Shown one piece after another: positions 47,447-57,122 of a stretch of 64,000 bases of DNA. A program made the translations under genes and the position numbers. A model generated the notes under the pieces. That model was given only the letters and a program-made list of their open reading frames with translations. It made no database searches and had not been told where the DNA came from. Origin of the DNA: Clostridiales bacterium (GTDB taxonomy: Bacteria > Bacillota > Clostridia > Christensenellales > UBA1242). The stretch spans positions 1-64,000 of the forward strand of contig CAKJZJ010000009.1 of NCBI GenBank assembly GCA_918292005.1. Direction: 5' to 3'. How positions within the stretch are numbered: the stretch's first letter is position 1; every line of letters begins with the position of its first letter.

Positions 47447-50005
47447 TTAATTAGACGTTTTTGTGAAGTCCATATATACCACATAATCTTGGCCTGCAGG
47501 TACACCATCTAGATCTTCTTGCATGCTCAGTACATTGAATGTGAGTTTATATGTGAAGTTTTTATCCGTAAAGGTAAATCTAATGTATTGTACTTGGGAT
47601 TCTTCTTCACTCAATTCACCATCATATACATTCTTTTGGTCACGATTGAGATATGATACCATATTCTCATCATTGACACCCAAGCCTGTTTTCAATAAAT
47701 ACTCTACATTTTTAGCAAATAGATAATTAATTCTGCCCTTTTCTGTAGATGCACTCATGTCTGGCATAGAAGTACTCTCAGTATCTTCGTATAAATAATC
47801 AAAGTCACTATTAATGAAATTGTCGGATATAATAATAGGTTTGGCTGTCATTCTAGCAGACTCATTCATAATGGTGTAGTATATCATACTGAGCATCTCG
47901 TCAGTTGCTCTAATGTATGTGCATTTGTCCTGCATCTCATAGTCAAACTTGGTAAGTTCTCCATTGAAATGCTCATCATTGAATATACCCTGCATCCATA
48001 CATCTGAAGACAAAGTGAATTGCAAATCTTGCAGTCTAGTATCTCCATTCCAATTAATCTCAGGATTATTGAATTGATTTTTTAATTTCATATTAGTACG
48101 AGCGAAACTTGGCTGAATATACAATGACTTTGCCCTACTAGAAATACCACTAGAGAACATCTCATTATTGCTAACTAATTCATATCTACGTTCACTACCA
48201 TCTCTATCTGCTGTCCATGTAGTCAATTCATACTCTTCATTAGAATAATAGTTATTCTCAAAATTATATGGAGTGTGGTCTTCATAGATATGCTCTGGCA
48301 CAACATCAGGATCATCATTATTACTCAATTCTCTCTCGCCAGCATCATGACGGAATAGATTACGCAAACCCAGTCTGTATCTAAAATTGGTATGCGACAT
48401 ATTTACCATATGTACTTCACTAGCACCTGCTACTATTGTTCTAGTGAATATTGGTGTCTTTAAATAATTATCTATGTAGTACTTTTCACCAGTGATATTG
48501 CTAGTTTCTTCAAAGATGGCTAGCAATCCAAAATTAACTACAGCAGTAGTATTCTCCAATTCATTAATACTAATATTGGTAGTAGCAACTACCCTATCTA
48601 TCATGCCATACTCGGCACGACCGGCAACTTCTGCAACATTTAGATTGTCCACATCGGCACAAGTAATTGTACCTTTGGCTAGTGCTCTAGTTAGATATCC
48701 AAATTCACTTTTACCCATAATAGAGCCGGTATAAACTGTCCATTTTTTATTATTCAAATGTTGCAAATTAATTTTCGCATCACTCGTAACATAATCAAGG
48801 ATTCCAGTCTCATTGACACCTACAATACCTGCAACAATACAATTTGCACTAGTCTTGGCAGAACTATTCTCAGGATTGTCTATGCTAATCTCTGCACTAG
48901 TCTCGCAATATCTAATCTCACCTAGGTTTTTATTCTCAGCCATTATTCCAGAGAGTACCATACTAGATGTGTTACCGGCAAATGTTTCTTTTATAGCGCC
49001 ACCAGTCTTACAATTAGATACAAAACCTTGGTTTTCGCAAGCAATTAGTCCCACCTTTGCATTAGACACATTGGTGATGTTGATATCTAGATTTACATTA
49101 GTATTCCTAACGATAGATTTTATCTTTTCGGTAAAGCCAGAATCCACATCTGTCTCGGTGCCATCTTCGCCCACCACATGATTAACTAGAGTGAACACAT
49201 TTTTACTAATAGTCTTCGTTACTCCACCAATATTAAGTGTAGTATTGTAGCTAGTATCTGCACCAGCATCTTTTGCTTCGGAATAATTAATTTCGCCAAT
49301 TATCTCTACATCACTCACATAGAATGTGCTATTATCAGTCTTCTCACTATAGAGTGCCAACATTGACATATTGAGAGTATTATTGACTTTGTCTTGCGTC
49401 ATACTATCTTGTTTGGCACGTTGCAAGGTATAGTTACCCCTAACCTTGACATTTTCTATGCCATATATATCGAATAGTGGACTAATGAAATTATTTTTCA
49501 GCAGAGTGGTCTGGTCGATTTCTTGTTTACCCATGAAAATATGTAGGTCATATACAGCAACACCACTATGGAATAATGCATATCTAATATCTGTGCTTTT
49601 TGCTTCTTCACTATCTTCTGGATATGTAATACGAGTTAATTTGAAATTATAGATATTTTTATTATTGCCATACAAAATACAGCCATGCAAATTAATGCTG
49701 ACTTCTTCACCATTGCAATTAATATCATCTGTGAGTCTGTATATTATACCCGTCTTATCTAGATTTTCATTGATGGCTTTTAATTCAGCTAGACTGGAGA
49801 CATTCACAACTCCGTCTTCTGTCGAATTATTTATAACTCTTTTTGATTCCTTTTCGCCTTCAAAAATTGTTTCCCAACCAGAAATTTTGCCATCTCCATC
49901 TAGGTCAATAGACGTCCATTTGGCTTCTGGACCACAGCCTGCCACTCCCAAAGCAGTAGTTAGTGCCATCGCAGATGCACAGAGATTTTTCCATATTTTT
50001 TTCAT
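47447..50005 (-). CDS. Large secreted lipoprotein with EF-hand loop and GLUG-like repeats
   Basis: An 852-residue lipoprotein with lipobox VAGC (Cys24). Right after it comes DLDGDGKISGWE, a perfect EF-hand/dockerin-type calcium loop (about 34-45), present once rather than as the paired dockerin repeat. Residues about 65-500 hold repeats of the GLUG/beta-helix kind, e.g. VGLIACENQGFVSNCKTGG and VAGIVGVNETGILDYVTSDA. The C-terminal 300 residues are unassigned. GLUG repeats occur in surface adhesins and proteases. The likely role is attachment or polymer binding at the cell surface. A GGGTAG site precedes the ATG. Confidence 0.75.
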   Translation of the reverse strand: MKKIWKNLCASAMALTTALGVAGCGPEAKWTSIDLDGDGKISGWETIFEGEKESKRVINNSTEDGVVNVSSLAELKAINENLDKTGIIYRLTDDINCNGEEVSINLHGCILYGNNKNIYNFKLTRITYPEDSEEAKSTDIRYALFHSGVAVYDLHIFMGKQEIDQTTLLKNNFISPLFDIYGIENVKVRGNYTLQRAKQDSMTQDKVNNTLNMSMLALYSEKTDNSTFYVSDVEIIGEINYSEAKDAGADTSYNTTLNIGGVTKTISKNVFTLVNHVVGEDGTETDVDSGFTEKIKSIVRNTNVNLDINITNVSNAKVGLIACENQGFVSNCKTGGAIKETFAGNTSSMVLSGIMAENKNLGEIRYCETSAEISIDNPENSSAKTSANCIVAGIVGVNETGILDYVTSDAKINLQHLNNKKWTVYTGSIMGKSEFGYLTRALAKGTITCADVDNLNVAEVAGRAEYGMIDRVVATTNISINELENTTAVVNFGLLAIFEETSNITGEKYYIDNYLKTPIFTRTIVAGASEVHMVNMSHTNFRYRLGLRNLFRHDAGERELSNNDDPDVVPEHIYEDHTPYNFENNYYSNEEYELTTWTADRDGSERRYELVSNNEMFSSGISSRAKSLYIQPSFARTNMKLKNQFNNPEINWNGDTRLQDLQFTLSSDVWMQGIFNDEHFNGELTKFDYEMQDKCTYIRATDEMLSMIYYTIMNESARMTAKPIIISDNFINSDFDYLYEDTESTSMPDMSASTEKGRINYLFAKNVEYLLKTGLGVNDENMVSYLNRDQKNVYDGELSEEESQVQYIRFTFTDKNFTYKLTFNVLSMQEDLDGVPAGQDYVVYMDFTKTSN

Positions 50006-50208
50006 AATCTACCCACTTTTTACTTTTGTAGACAAATACAACCGAAATAACTAACGTGACATGCAGTAGACACTTTTCGGTCATTATATACTTTTAGTAT
50101 ATTACAATTTTAGTAAATCAACACCATTTAGTCAATTAAATTAGTATTAATTATATAATATACTGCTATGCTAATCACGAGCATTTGCATATAATTACAC
50201 CCAAAACA

Positions 50209-50238
50209 TTGACAATCCCCTGTACCACATTGTAAAAT
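50209..50238 (+). promoter_or_regulatory. Promoter of tRNA-Thr(CGT)
   Basis: TTGACA (50209-50214) and TAAAAT (50233-50238), spacer 18 bp, 15 bp before the tRNA 5' end. Confidence 0.7.
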
Positions 50239-50253
50239 ATATGTGTTTTAGAT

Positions 50254-50329
<76 letters not shown>

Positions 50330-50369
50330 TTATTTTTTTACCAAACGTTCCACGAAGAATAATTCGTTA

Positions 50370-50464
50370 CCTACTGAAATACTCATTGCAGTAGGTCGGC
50401 GGTACTAGGGACCCCTACCCGAGAAATGACGCTTCGCTTATTGCGGGACCGCCCAGAAGCTCCA
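50370..50464 (+). pseudogene. Decayed tRNA-Thr 3' part with insertion
   Basis: Bases 50388-50403 repeat the tRNA-Thr(CGT) 3' anticodon strand to T-stem (GCAGTAGGTCGGCGGT, one change). Bases 50449-50464 repeat its T-stem 3' strand to CCA. The T-loop bases between are replaced by 45 bp (50404-50448) with inner hairpin potential (CCCG...CGGG). Just upstream ACCTACTG (50369-50376) pairs with CAGTAGGT (50389-50396). It cannot make a normal tRNA. The intact tRNA lies 60 bp before it on the same strand. Confidence 0.7.
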
Positions 50465-50545
50465 CTTTTTTATTTGCAATAATAGCAATACACTGCCATT
50501 GATAATATAGCAGCATTTCTGAATGGTAATCCCATCAATTTGATA

Positions 50546-50575
50546 TAAAAGACTCGGTCAAAGCCGAGTCTTTTT
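50546..50575 (+). terminator. Terminator downstream of tRNA-Thr(CGT)
   Basis: AAAAGACTCGG pairs with CCGAGTCTTTTT. It ends transcription from the tRNA-Thr promoter after the decayed copy. Confidence 0.85.
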
Positions 50576-50656
50576 GATAATATACTACAGGATAATATCT
50601 ACCATTTATTCAAATATATTTTGATTTTTGCTCCTAATGATATACAATGTAAATAT

Positions 50657-50730
50657 GCAGATGTAGTTCAATGGTAGAATTCTAGCTTCCCAAGCTAGCT
50701 ACGCGGGTCCGATTCCCGTCATCTGCTCCA
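50657..50730 (+). tRNA. tRNA-Gly(CCC)
   Basis: A 74-nt tRNA with encoded CCA. Acceptor GCAGATG/CATCTGC, anticodon stem CTAGC/GCTAG around TTCCCAA (anticodon CCC, codon GGG), T loop TCCGATT. It is followed by a seven-T run. A possible promoter with TTGATT and TACAAT 16 bp apart lies just upstream. Confidence 0.95.
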
Positions 50731-50769
50731 TTTTTTTATAAACTATTTTTATTGGAGCACAAAACAAAG

Positions 50770-50797
50770 AAAAATCCCACAAATGTGGGATTTTTTT
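50770..50797. terminator. Bidirectional terminator between tRNA-Gly and ABC gene
   Basis: AAAAATCCCAC pairs with GTGGGATTTTT. It lies between the plus-strand tRNA and the minus-strand transporter gene ending at 50796. Confidence 0.87.
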
Positions 50798-53700
50798 AAA
50801 GAGCGCGAATTGATTCTACTGGTGGTTTTTTCGAAGCATGGAATACTGGAATAATTGTGGCAATCAGTGTAATTAGGAACGATATACCCAAAATCAAGCC
50901 GACATTAATTAGTCCATAGCTCAGTACGCTTATACCTAATTGTGTCATAAATGAATTATTCAGCAGATAATCCACCACAGCCGTACCAATGCATGCAAGG
51001 AAACAACATATCATACCTATAAATAATGACTCTGCAAAGAATATTTTGAATACATCACTCGTTCTAGCACCAATGGCACGAAGCACACCAATTTCTTTTC
51101 TTTTGGAAGAAATAGACACTGTAATAAAATTGAGTAGCATTAATGCTGCCAATGCACCCAGAGACAGTCCTACCCAGAAGAATATCTGTCTGAGTCTCAC
51201 AACAGTCTCCGCCACCTGTGCAGCGGCCTCATATTTACTATTAGTCATTCTATAACTACATCCGTCTCTAGATATAGTCATCATACCTATTTGATTTTGA
51301 GTATATTCCGTTCTAGAGATTAGGTATTCATATTTTTTGTCTGTAGTATCTCTATATTTAGTCTCAAATATAGTCTCGCTATAAGTATCTGCAGCATTAC
51401 TTATACTATCTATAGTTGATTTTTTGATGAGTATCGCCGAAGAAGAACCTAAGGAGTAATATCCTTTTACCTTCAATTTTCCGGTATTGCCTAGATAATT
51501 TTTGTAGAAATAATCGGTATTAATATTACGATTGATATTAGTCTTATAATCCATTGTGCTGAATGTCCAGCCAGTGAAACGAATAAAGTATGAACCACCA
51601 TTATTGACATATGTTGTTATGAAGTCTTTAATTAGATTGGCTTGTGCTTCATTCAAATATGCATGTTCACTATAACCACCATATTGGCTAGTAACATTGG
51701 TATATAGACTAGACAGAGTATCATCTGCCTGTATCATACCCTGGGCATCACTCCAACCATACAATTCATTGAAAGCCCCTGCGATGACGCCATAAGGCAC
51801 TGCTTCATCAAATGAATCGTGAATATTAGGATCACTATTACCATTCAACATATAATTATAAGCAGTATCAATATCTTCACTAGTGAAGTTGTTATTATTA
51901 ATTCTATCAAAAGATGCTTGAATGCTTGTAGCAATATTTGAGTATGCATTAGTATGGCAATAATACCCTATGTAATTATTTATTTTCTTCGCTTTTACAT
52001 ACTCGGCTTTATAATTAGCAATAATTACTTCTGCTTCACGCAAGTCAGCATATGTCACATTCCACTCATTTAATGCTGTAATTAGATTGTCTACTTTTTG
52101 ACGACCGGAAGTTGTTGCATAATATGCACTGAATGTAGGCATTAAATTGCCTATTTCATGTGAATTGTCTGGTGCATTAGTAAATTCATATAGGATTGTC
52201 CTAAGTCTCTCAGCAACATCCCTATATATTGGGCCAATCATACTTTTGCCAATCAAAATCTCATCATCTGCAAGCTCCAAATCTTGCATAGGAACACCAT
52301 CCAAAGTAAATAGGTCAAACGATGTCTTATTATTCTCGTATATCTCGTCTGTGTATACATTGAAGGAATTCTCACTACCTACAGTTCCTGGCATATATTC
52401 AGCAATCATAACACCCTTGCGAGGATATTGATTCAAATACACTGCAAATTTATCTAGATTGATATACTCCTTAATACCAGCAGTAGTCACAAAACCCACA
52501 TGATTGAAAGAATTCAATAGATAATCTCTAAATTTATTACGAAGTTTGGTTTTTTCTAATTCGGTGATTGTTTCGCCATCTTTCAATTTATTATACTCAG
52601 CAGGGATGTCTTCCGTTCTAATAAATCCAGTTATGGTATACACCTTACCATTGATAGCGATAGTATTGCCTATGGCATCAGTTGGTGTATCGATATTAGG
52701 AACATTGTCTTTAATCATATAATAGTACGACATTGGCAGTGCTATCTGGCTGTCAGTATTAGGGTAACTACCCTCTATACTATACCCCATCGCTGTAACA
52801 CCACTAATATCACAATCAGTTAGATATTTGATATCAAAGGCAGAATAGTACTCTTGATTTTTGGTAATTGCGAAACCCTGTATAACGCTGGCATAGTCTA
52901 TGTCTACCAGTCCCACAAATCTCAATCCATCTCTATTGGTATTGAACCACGCCAACTCATTTACACCGAAATATGCTTGTTTGTGGTCTTCATATTTACT
53001 GGTGGAAGACAATTCTCCCCCAACATAATAATTATAGGTATGTATACCATCTATCACTTTGATAATCTTCTCTGCAACATAATCGGAATTTTCTACTGCT
53101 TTGGTGTAGGTGTATGTAGGATTGTAGAACATCAGAGATGATATCACACCGAACATTGTGAAAGATATCACAGCCAAAAGTATGGTAAATATTAGTCTAA
53201 TAGGCTTAGTCTTTAGGGAGCTCAAACCCATCTTTATAGATTTGCCAATAGGCATCTTGGATTTAATAAACTTTGTATCTGCAGGATTGTACTGATTGAT
53301 GGGCACACTCTCGGTATTTTTGAATGCTTCTGTTTTGCCATCTGCAGACATTCTAGATGCCTTCATAGACTTTCTAGCATTCTTACCCGAAGCAATAATT
53401 ACTTCTCCTTCGGTCTCTACCAATTTATCAAATACCACCTGCATTTCTGCTAGTGTCAAAGATTTAGGGTCGGTAATCCTAAAGTTATTATCGCCCATAA
53501 CAATTACATTGTCGCTAATCCTAGTGGGCTCTCTATAATATTTGGTCTCATCGGTAATAATTCTGCCGTCTGACAATTCTATTATTCTGTCGCCATACGT
53601 CTCGGCAAATTCTCTATCGTGCGATACTACTATGACTAGTTTATCTTGGGATAATTTTTTCAGTGTCTCGAATACCTGCTCACCCGTCTTGCTATCTAGT

Positions 53701-54209
53701 GATCCTGTAGGCTCGTCGGCCAGTATTATTTTAGGCTCTTTTATGAGTGCACGTGCTATAGCAATTCTCTGCTTTTGACCACCAGATAGAGTCATAGGTT
53801 TTCTTTTAGCATACGATTGCAAATCCACCTGTGTGAGTATATTGTCTATCGCTTCTTTTGTGGCTTTTTTATGCTGTAATTCTAGTGCTAAAGCGATATT
53901 TTGCTCAACATTAAATTCATTCAAAATATTGTACTCTTGGAATACAAATCCGATATATGTATTTCTATAACTATCAAAGTCTGATTGGTCAAAATCTTGT
54001 GAGCTCCTACCCTTCAGAATAATCTCTCCGTCAGTAGGCTCATCTAGTCCACCAATCAAATTGAGTAATGTGGATTTACCACTACCAGATTTACCCAACA
54101 AAAATACCATGCCAGTTTCTGGAAAATCCAAACTGACATTATCTAGTGCAAGAACATTTTCTCCACCCTTGCTAGAGTATACTTTGGTTAAGTTTTTAAC
54201 AGATAACAT
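50796..54209 (-). CDS. ABC transporter, ATPase-FtsX permease fusion (MacB-like)
   Basis: A 1137-residue fusion. The ATPase (about 1-225) has Walker A GKSGSGKST, signature LSGGQKQRIAIARAL, Walker B IILADEPTG and switch His in VVVSHD. A linker is followed by one membrane helix (about 338-360), a large extracellular region (about 365-1000) and three C-terminal helices with FtsX features (about 1020-1130). This is the mechanotransmission type VII layout (MacB/LolCDE/BceAB-like). Substrate unknown; antimicrobial peptide resistance or lipoprotein/peptide handling are typical for the family. It has a strong promoter at 54242-54270 and is alone in its transcript. Confidence 0.88.
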   Translation of the reverse strand: MLSVKNLTKVYSSKGGENVLALDNVSLDFPETGMVFLLGKSGSGKSTLLNLIGGLDEPTDGEIILKGRSSQDFDQSDFDSYRNTYIGFVFQEYNILNEFNVEQNIALALELQHKKATKEAIDNILTQVDLQSYAKRKPMTLSGGQKQRIAIARALIKEPKIILADEPTGSLDSKTGEQVFETLKKLSQDKLVIVVSHDREFAETYGDRIIELSDGRIITDETKYYREPTRISDNVIVMGDNNFRITDPKSLTLAEMQVVFDKLVETEGEVIIASGKNARKSMKASRMSADGKTEAFKNTESVPINQYNPADTKFIKSKMPIGKSIKMGLSSLKTKPIRLIFTILLAVISFTMFGVISSLMFYNPTYTYTKAVENSDYVAEKIIKVIDGIHTYNYYVGGELSSTSKYEDHKQAYFGVNELAWFNTNRDGLRFVGLVDIDYASVIQGFAITKNQEYYSAFDIKYLTDCDISGVTAMGYSIEGSYPNTDSQIALPMSYYYMIKDNVPNIDTPTDAIGNTIAINGKVYTITGFIRTEDIPAEYNKLKDGETITELEKTKLRNKFRDYLLNSFNHVGFVTTAGIKEYINLDKFAVYLNQYPRKGVMIAEYMPGTVGSENSFNVYTDEIYENNKTSFDLFTLDGVPMQDLELADDEILIGKSMIGPIYRDVAERLRTILYEFTNAPDNSHEIGNLMPTFSAYYATTSGRQKVDNLITALNEWNVTYADLREAEVIIANYKAEYVKAKKINNYIGYYCHTNAYSNIATSIQASFDRINNNNFTSEDIDTAYNYMLNGNSDPNIHDSFDEAVPYGVIAGAFNELYGWSDAQGMIQADDTLSSLYTNVTSQYGGYSEHAYLNEAQANLIKDFITTYVNNGGSYFIRFTGWTFSTMDYKTNINRNINTDYFYKNYLGNTGKLKVKGYYSLGSSSAILIKKSTIDSISNAADTYSETIFETKYRDTTDKKYEYLISRTEYTQNQIGMMTISRDGCSYRMTNSKYEAAAQVAETVVRLRQIFFWVGLSLGALAALMLLNFITVSISSKRKEIGVLRAIGARTSDVFKIFFAESLFIGMICCFLACIGTAVVDYLLNNSFMTQLGISVLSYGLINVGLILGISFLITLIATIIPVFHASKKPPVESIRAL

Positions 54210-54241
54210 ACTGCCCCACCATATATATTTATTATACTCAT

Positions 54242-54270
54242 ATAATACGAGATAATTAGAGTAAAGTCAA
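54242..54270 (-). promoter_or_regulatory. Promoter of the ABC transporter gene
   Basis: On the minus strand TTGACT (54270-54265) and TATTAT (54247-54242), spacer 17 bp. Confidence 0.6.
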
Positions 54271-54298
54271 ACAAGATATTGTATTTTTAATTTAGGTA

Positions 54299-54327
54299 TT
54301 GAATTTTGGGTACAAATGTGATACAAT
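54299..54327 (+). promoter_or_regulatory. Promoter of the 54358-55684 pair
   Basis: TTGAAT (54299-54304) and TACAAT (54322-54327), spacer 17 bp. The leader is about 25 nt and contains the GGGGA ribosome site. Confidence 0.65.
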
Positions 54328-54357
54328 CTATTTGAAATTTTATGGATTGGGGAAAAT

Positions 54358-55044
54358 ATGAAAACAAAAAAAGAAACACTAGCAGAGATCCAAACGGCTC
54401 TCGCTAATGAAGACGAATGCTATATATTCTTGGCTGGTACTGGCAAACAAATGTACACCTGTATCAATCCTGGCTCAAAAATTCAGCCTATTAGGTATGG
54501 ACAGAGCCATGTATTTGATCACACGGAAGACACAATATATTCTATACCATACAAAGGCGATACCAGCATGGATGACTATTCGATGATGCAAGGCATGCTC
54601 ACATCACTAGGTCTACCAGATATTGCATCACTCGTATGCAAAAGATTTGATAAAAACCGTACTGCAAAATTCTCAGCACTCAGCAAATATATGCACGACT
54701 ACAAATGTGGTATCAGAGTGACAAAAGATGGCGATATGTACATCACAAATATCGTCTATGGTCTATGTAATGATAAAAAGCCATACTCAATAGTACAAGC
54801 AACCAGGGGTGCATCAGATTGTCTAGAAAAAGCATTGTTATTTTCGATGCAAAACATAAATCTAAACGAACTAATACAGTCACACCTAACACTAAAATAC
54901 AATGTAGATCATCTAATACCTACCGAATCACATTTATATCCAATAGCCACAGACAAACTCACTGAAATGGATAAAAATATTGAAATTCTGAAAAAACAAA
55001 AATATTTTACTGGTCTAATACCAGAGAAAAGTTTCGAAATGTAA
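54358..55044 (+). CDS. Unknown protein, first of a paralogous pair
   Basis: A 228-residue soluble protein. No recognised domain, signal or membrane helix. It shares its layout with the next gene: a helical start, then ECYIFLAGTGKQMYTCINPG, an IYSIPYKG strand, a helix ending LGLPDIASLV, a segment GIRVTKDGDMYITNIVYG, and a late S.NLNEL helix. The alternation suggests one alpha/beta fold used twice. The GGGGA ribosome site is good. Confidence 0.75.
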   Translation: MKTKKETLAEIQTALANEDECYIFLAGTGKQMYTCINPGSKIQPIRYGQSHVFDHTEDTIYSIPYKGDTSMDDYSMMQGMLTSLGLPDIASLVCKRFDKNRTAKFSALSKYMHDYKCGIRVTKDGDMYITNIVYGLCNDKKPYSIVQATRGASDCLEKALLFSMQNINLNELIQSHLTLKYNVDHLIPTESHLYPIATDKLTEMDKNIEILKKQKYFTGLIPEKSFEM

Positions 55045-55054
55045 GGAGAAAAAA

Positions 55055-55684
55055 ATGAAAAGCAATAAAGAAGTAGCAGAAAATATAGATGGACTAACCA
55101 AAAGCATTCGTTCACGTCTGATAGATGCTATCAATAAAGGAGAAACAGCATATATCACTCTTAGCAAGAATGGACCAATACTATACCCACGTATCAATTT
55201 GTCTGGCAATCTACCTAATGAAGAAGTGCCAGAGACAGCACTAGATCCATACAAGACACTCACTACAGTGTATTCATACAAGCCTGAACACGAGATAATT
55301 AATTACAACAATGATTACAAGATACTAGAGAGTCTATTTAAAATTTTAGGCATTGATACTACTATCATTGAACAAATGGACAAGACCAACAATATTGACA
55401 TTTTGTCTAGTTTGCTCCTAGATGGAAAGCATGCTCTAACCATTGCTAAACAATTTGATAAAGATGGTCATTTTGCATTCGTATCATCAGTCATCAATGC
55501 AGAAATACCAAGAAATGCCGATGGCAGAATATTGGCAGTAGCTAGCTCTGATAATATGAGTAGTGCCATAATAGGTGCCACCCATAATGTTTCACTAAAT
55601 AGATTGCAAGCACAAATAAATGCTGTGAAAATCAATGAAGGCATTAGACTTGCTAACGATTTTCCACCAACTATACAACCATAA
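55055..55684 (+). CDS. Unknown protein, second of a paralogous pair
   Basis: A 209-residue protein, distant paralogue of the preceding gene. Matching blocks in the same order are TAYITLSKNGPILYPRINLS, VYSYKPEHE, a helix LGIDTTIIEQM, ALTIAKQFDKDGHFAFVSSV and SLNRLQAQIN. An AAGGAG site lies 10 bp after the previous stop, so the two are co-transcribed. A duplicated pair kept side by side suggests a heterodimer. Function unknown. Confidence 0.75.
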   Translation: MKSNKEVAENIDGLTKSIRSRLIDAINKGETAYITLSKNGPILYPRINLSGNLPNEEVPETALDPYKTLTTVYSYKPEHEIINYNNDYKILESLFKILGIDTTIIEQMDKTNNIDILSSLLLDGKHALTIAKQFDKDGHFAFVSSVINAEIPRNADGRILAVASSDNMSSAIIGATHNVSLNRLQAQINAVKINEGIRLANDFPPTIQP

Positions 55685-55738
55685 TTCGCTAAACAAAACC
55701 AATGCTTTTGTGTTATGCTAAATACATAAGGAGAAAAA

Positions 55739-56584
55739 ATGGAAGATATAATAGACGTAAACCAACATGTAGAAGAAAGCATACGCAAAAGATTTCACAA
55801 AGAAATATTTAGCAAATTTGCTAGAGCGTTAAACGAATACCAGATGCTGAAACCCGGCGACAAAGTAGCCGTATGTATATCTGGTGGCAAAGACTCAATG
55901 CTGATGGCAAAACTCTTTCAGGAAATAAAAAGACACAACAAATTTGACTTTGAATTGGTATTTCTTGTCATGGATCCTGGATATAATGACAAAAATAGAG
56001 CATTAATAGAGCAAAATCTCAAAGACCTACATATACCAGCAGAAATATTCAAGTCGGATATATTTGATTCGGTATTTCATATAGAAAAGTCCCCATGCTA
56101 CCTATGTGCTAGAATGCGTCGTGGCTGTCTATACAATAAAGCGAAAGAACTGGGTTGTAATAAAATTGCTCTAGGGCATCATTTCGATGATGTAATAGAG
56201 ACCATACTCATGGGTATGCTATATGGTGCACAAATACAGACCATGATGCCCAAACTACACAGTACCAACTTTTTAGGTATGGAATTAATACGCCCTATGT
56301 ATCTAATACGTGAAGATGACATACAGCACTGGCGAGACTATAATGGTCTAAAATTTCTACAATGTGCCTGCAAATTTACCGAACAATATTATAGTGAAAA
56401 TGGCGACCCTACAGGCTCTAAAAGAAAACAAGTAAAAGAACTAATAGCCAGACTCAAAAAAGACGATCCGGAAATAGAAATGAATATATTTAGATCGGTA
56501 GAAAATGTCAATCTAGCCACTGTGATTACATACAAAGACAAGTCTGGTAATAGACACAATTTTTTGGATACTTATAACGAATAA
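55739..56584 (+). CDS. TtcA-like tRNA thiolation enzyme (PP-loop ATPase)
   Basis: A 281-residue N-type ATP pyrophosphatase of the TtcA/TilS group. The PP-loop is ISGGKDSMLMAK (about 49-60). CYLCARMRRG supplies a CxxC pair and LQCACKFTE further Cys; in TtcA such cysteines hold a 4Fe-4S cluster for 2-thiolation of tRNA cytidine 32. GHHFDDVIETILMGML matches the family. Clostridial homologues are often annotated TtcA-like and their true target is uncertain. The ribosome site is AAGGAG, and a terminator follows. Confidence 0.87.
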   Translation: MEDIIDVNQHVEESIRKRFHKEIFSKFARALNEYQMLKPGDKVAVCISGGKDSMLMAKLFQEIKRHNKFDFELVFLVMDPGYNDKNRALIEQNLKDLHIPAEIFKSDIFDSVFHIEKSPCYLCARMRRGCLYNKAKELGCNKIALGHHFDDVIETILMGMLYGAQIQTMMPKLHSTNFLGMELIRPMYLIREDDIQHWRDYNGLKFLQCACKFTEQYYSENGDPTGSKRKQVKELIARLKKDDPEIEMNIFRSVENVNLATVITYKDKSGNRHNFLDTYNE

Positions 56585-56588
56585 AATT

Positions 56589-56611
56589 ATGCCACCTTTG
56601 TGGCATTTTTT
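56589..56611 (+). terminator. Terminator of ttcA-like gene
   Basis: ATGCCAC pairs with GTGGCAT around a 4-nt loop, followed by T5-6. Confidence 0.87.
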
Positions 56612-56637
56612 ATTTGCAACATATTCCATAAAGTAGG

Positions 56638-56666
56638 TTGAAAAAAAATCAATTTTGTGATAAACT
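56638..56666 (+). promoter_or_regulatory. Leaderless-type promoter
   Basis: TTGAAA (56638-56643) and TAAACT (56661-56666), spacer 17 bp. The -10 ends 6 nt before ATG 56673, and there is no ribosome site, so transcription should start at or next to the start codon. Confidence 0.55.
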
Positions 56667-56672
56667 ACTAGC

Positions 56673-57122
56673 ATGAAAGTATATAGATGTCTGAGTAAAA
56701 ACGAATTAAAAAACATATTGGATGGCCAGGTAGAAAATCTGGGCAATTCTTTCAGCGACCACCCCGAATTATCCAATACACATATATATCATCAAGGTAA
56801 AAAATACATTCACTTCTTTTTGACTAAAAAATCTTGCAAATATCTCCTGGAAATACGTGATATAGCAGACTATGAATATATCTGTACTTTTAATATACCT
56901 TTAGCCAAACTAGTGAAATATCGCGGTAAAGGATATTACTATATCGAAAACCCTAAATATACTCACGGATATGACAATCTACCTGCAATAAAAACGATTA
57001 ATGAATTTGCCATAGATAGTGCAATATTCGAGCCTAATTGGTTAATAAAATATGAGTCGTCCAATGACTATATCAATAATACACATAAAGGGAAAACAAA
57101 TGGAACTACCAGAGAACTTTAA
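56673..57122 (+). CDS. Unknown 149-residue protein
   Basis: A soluble protein beginning MKVYRCLSKNELKNILDG, with YIHFFLTKK and KGYYYIENPKY further on. The opening (a strand, then R-x-x-x-x-x-E-L) and the F-S-D / H-F-F pattern are vaguely like small ADP-ribosyltransferase-fold proteins, but I cannot confirm that. It overlaps rsmF by 23 bp, so the two are co-transcribed. Its own start lacks a ribosome site and lies 6 nt after a -10 box. Confidence 0.65.
   Translation: MKVYRCLSKNELKNILDGQVENLGNSFSDHPELSNTHIYHQGKKYIHFFLTKKSCKYLLEIRDIADYEYICTFNIPLAKLVKYRGKGYYYIENPKYTHGYDNLPAIKTINEFAIDSAIFEPNWLIKYESSNDYINNTHKGKTNGTTREL

Noticed and set aside
47447..50005. Dockerin of a cellulosome
   Set aside because: Only one calcium loop is present instead of two, directly after the lipobox, and there are no enzyme modules.
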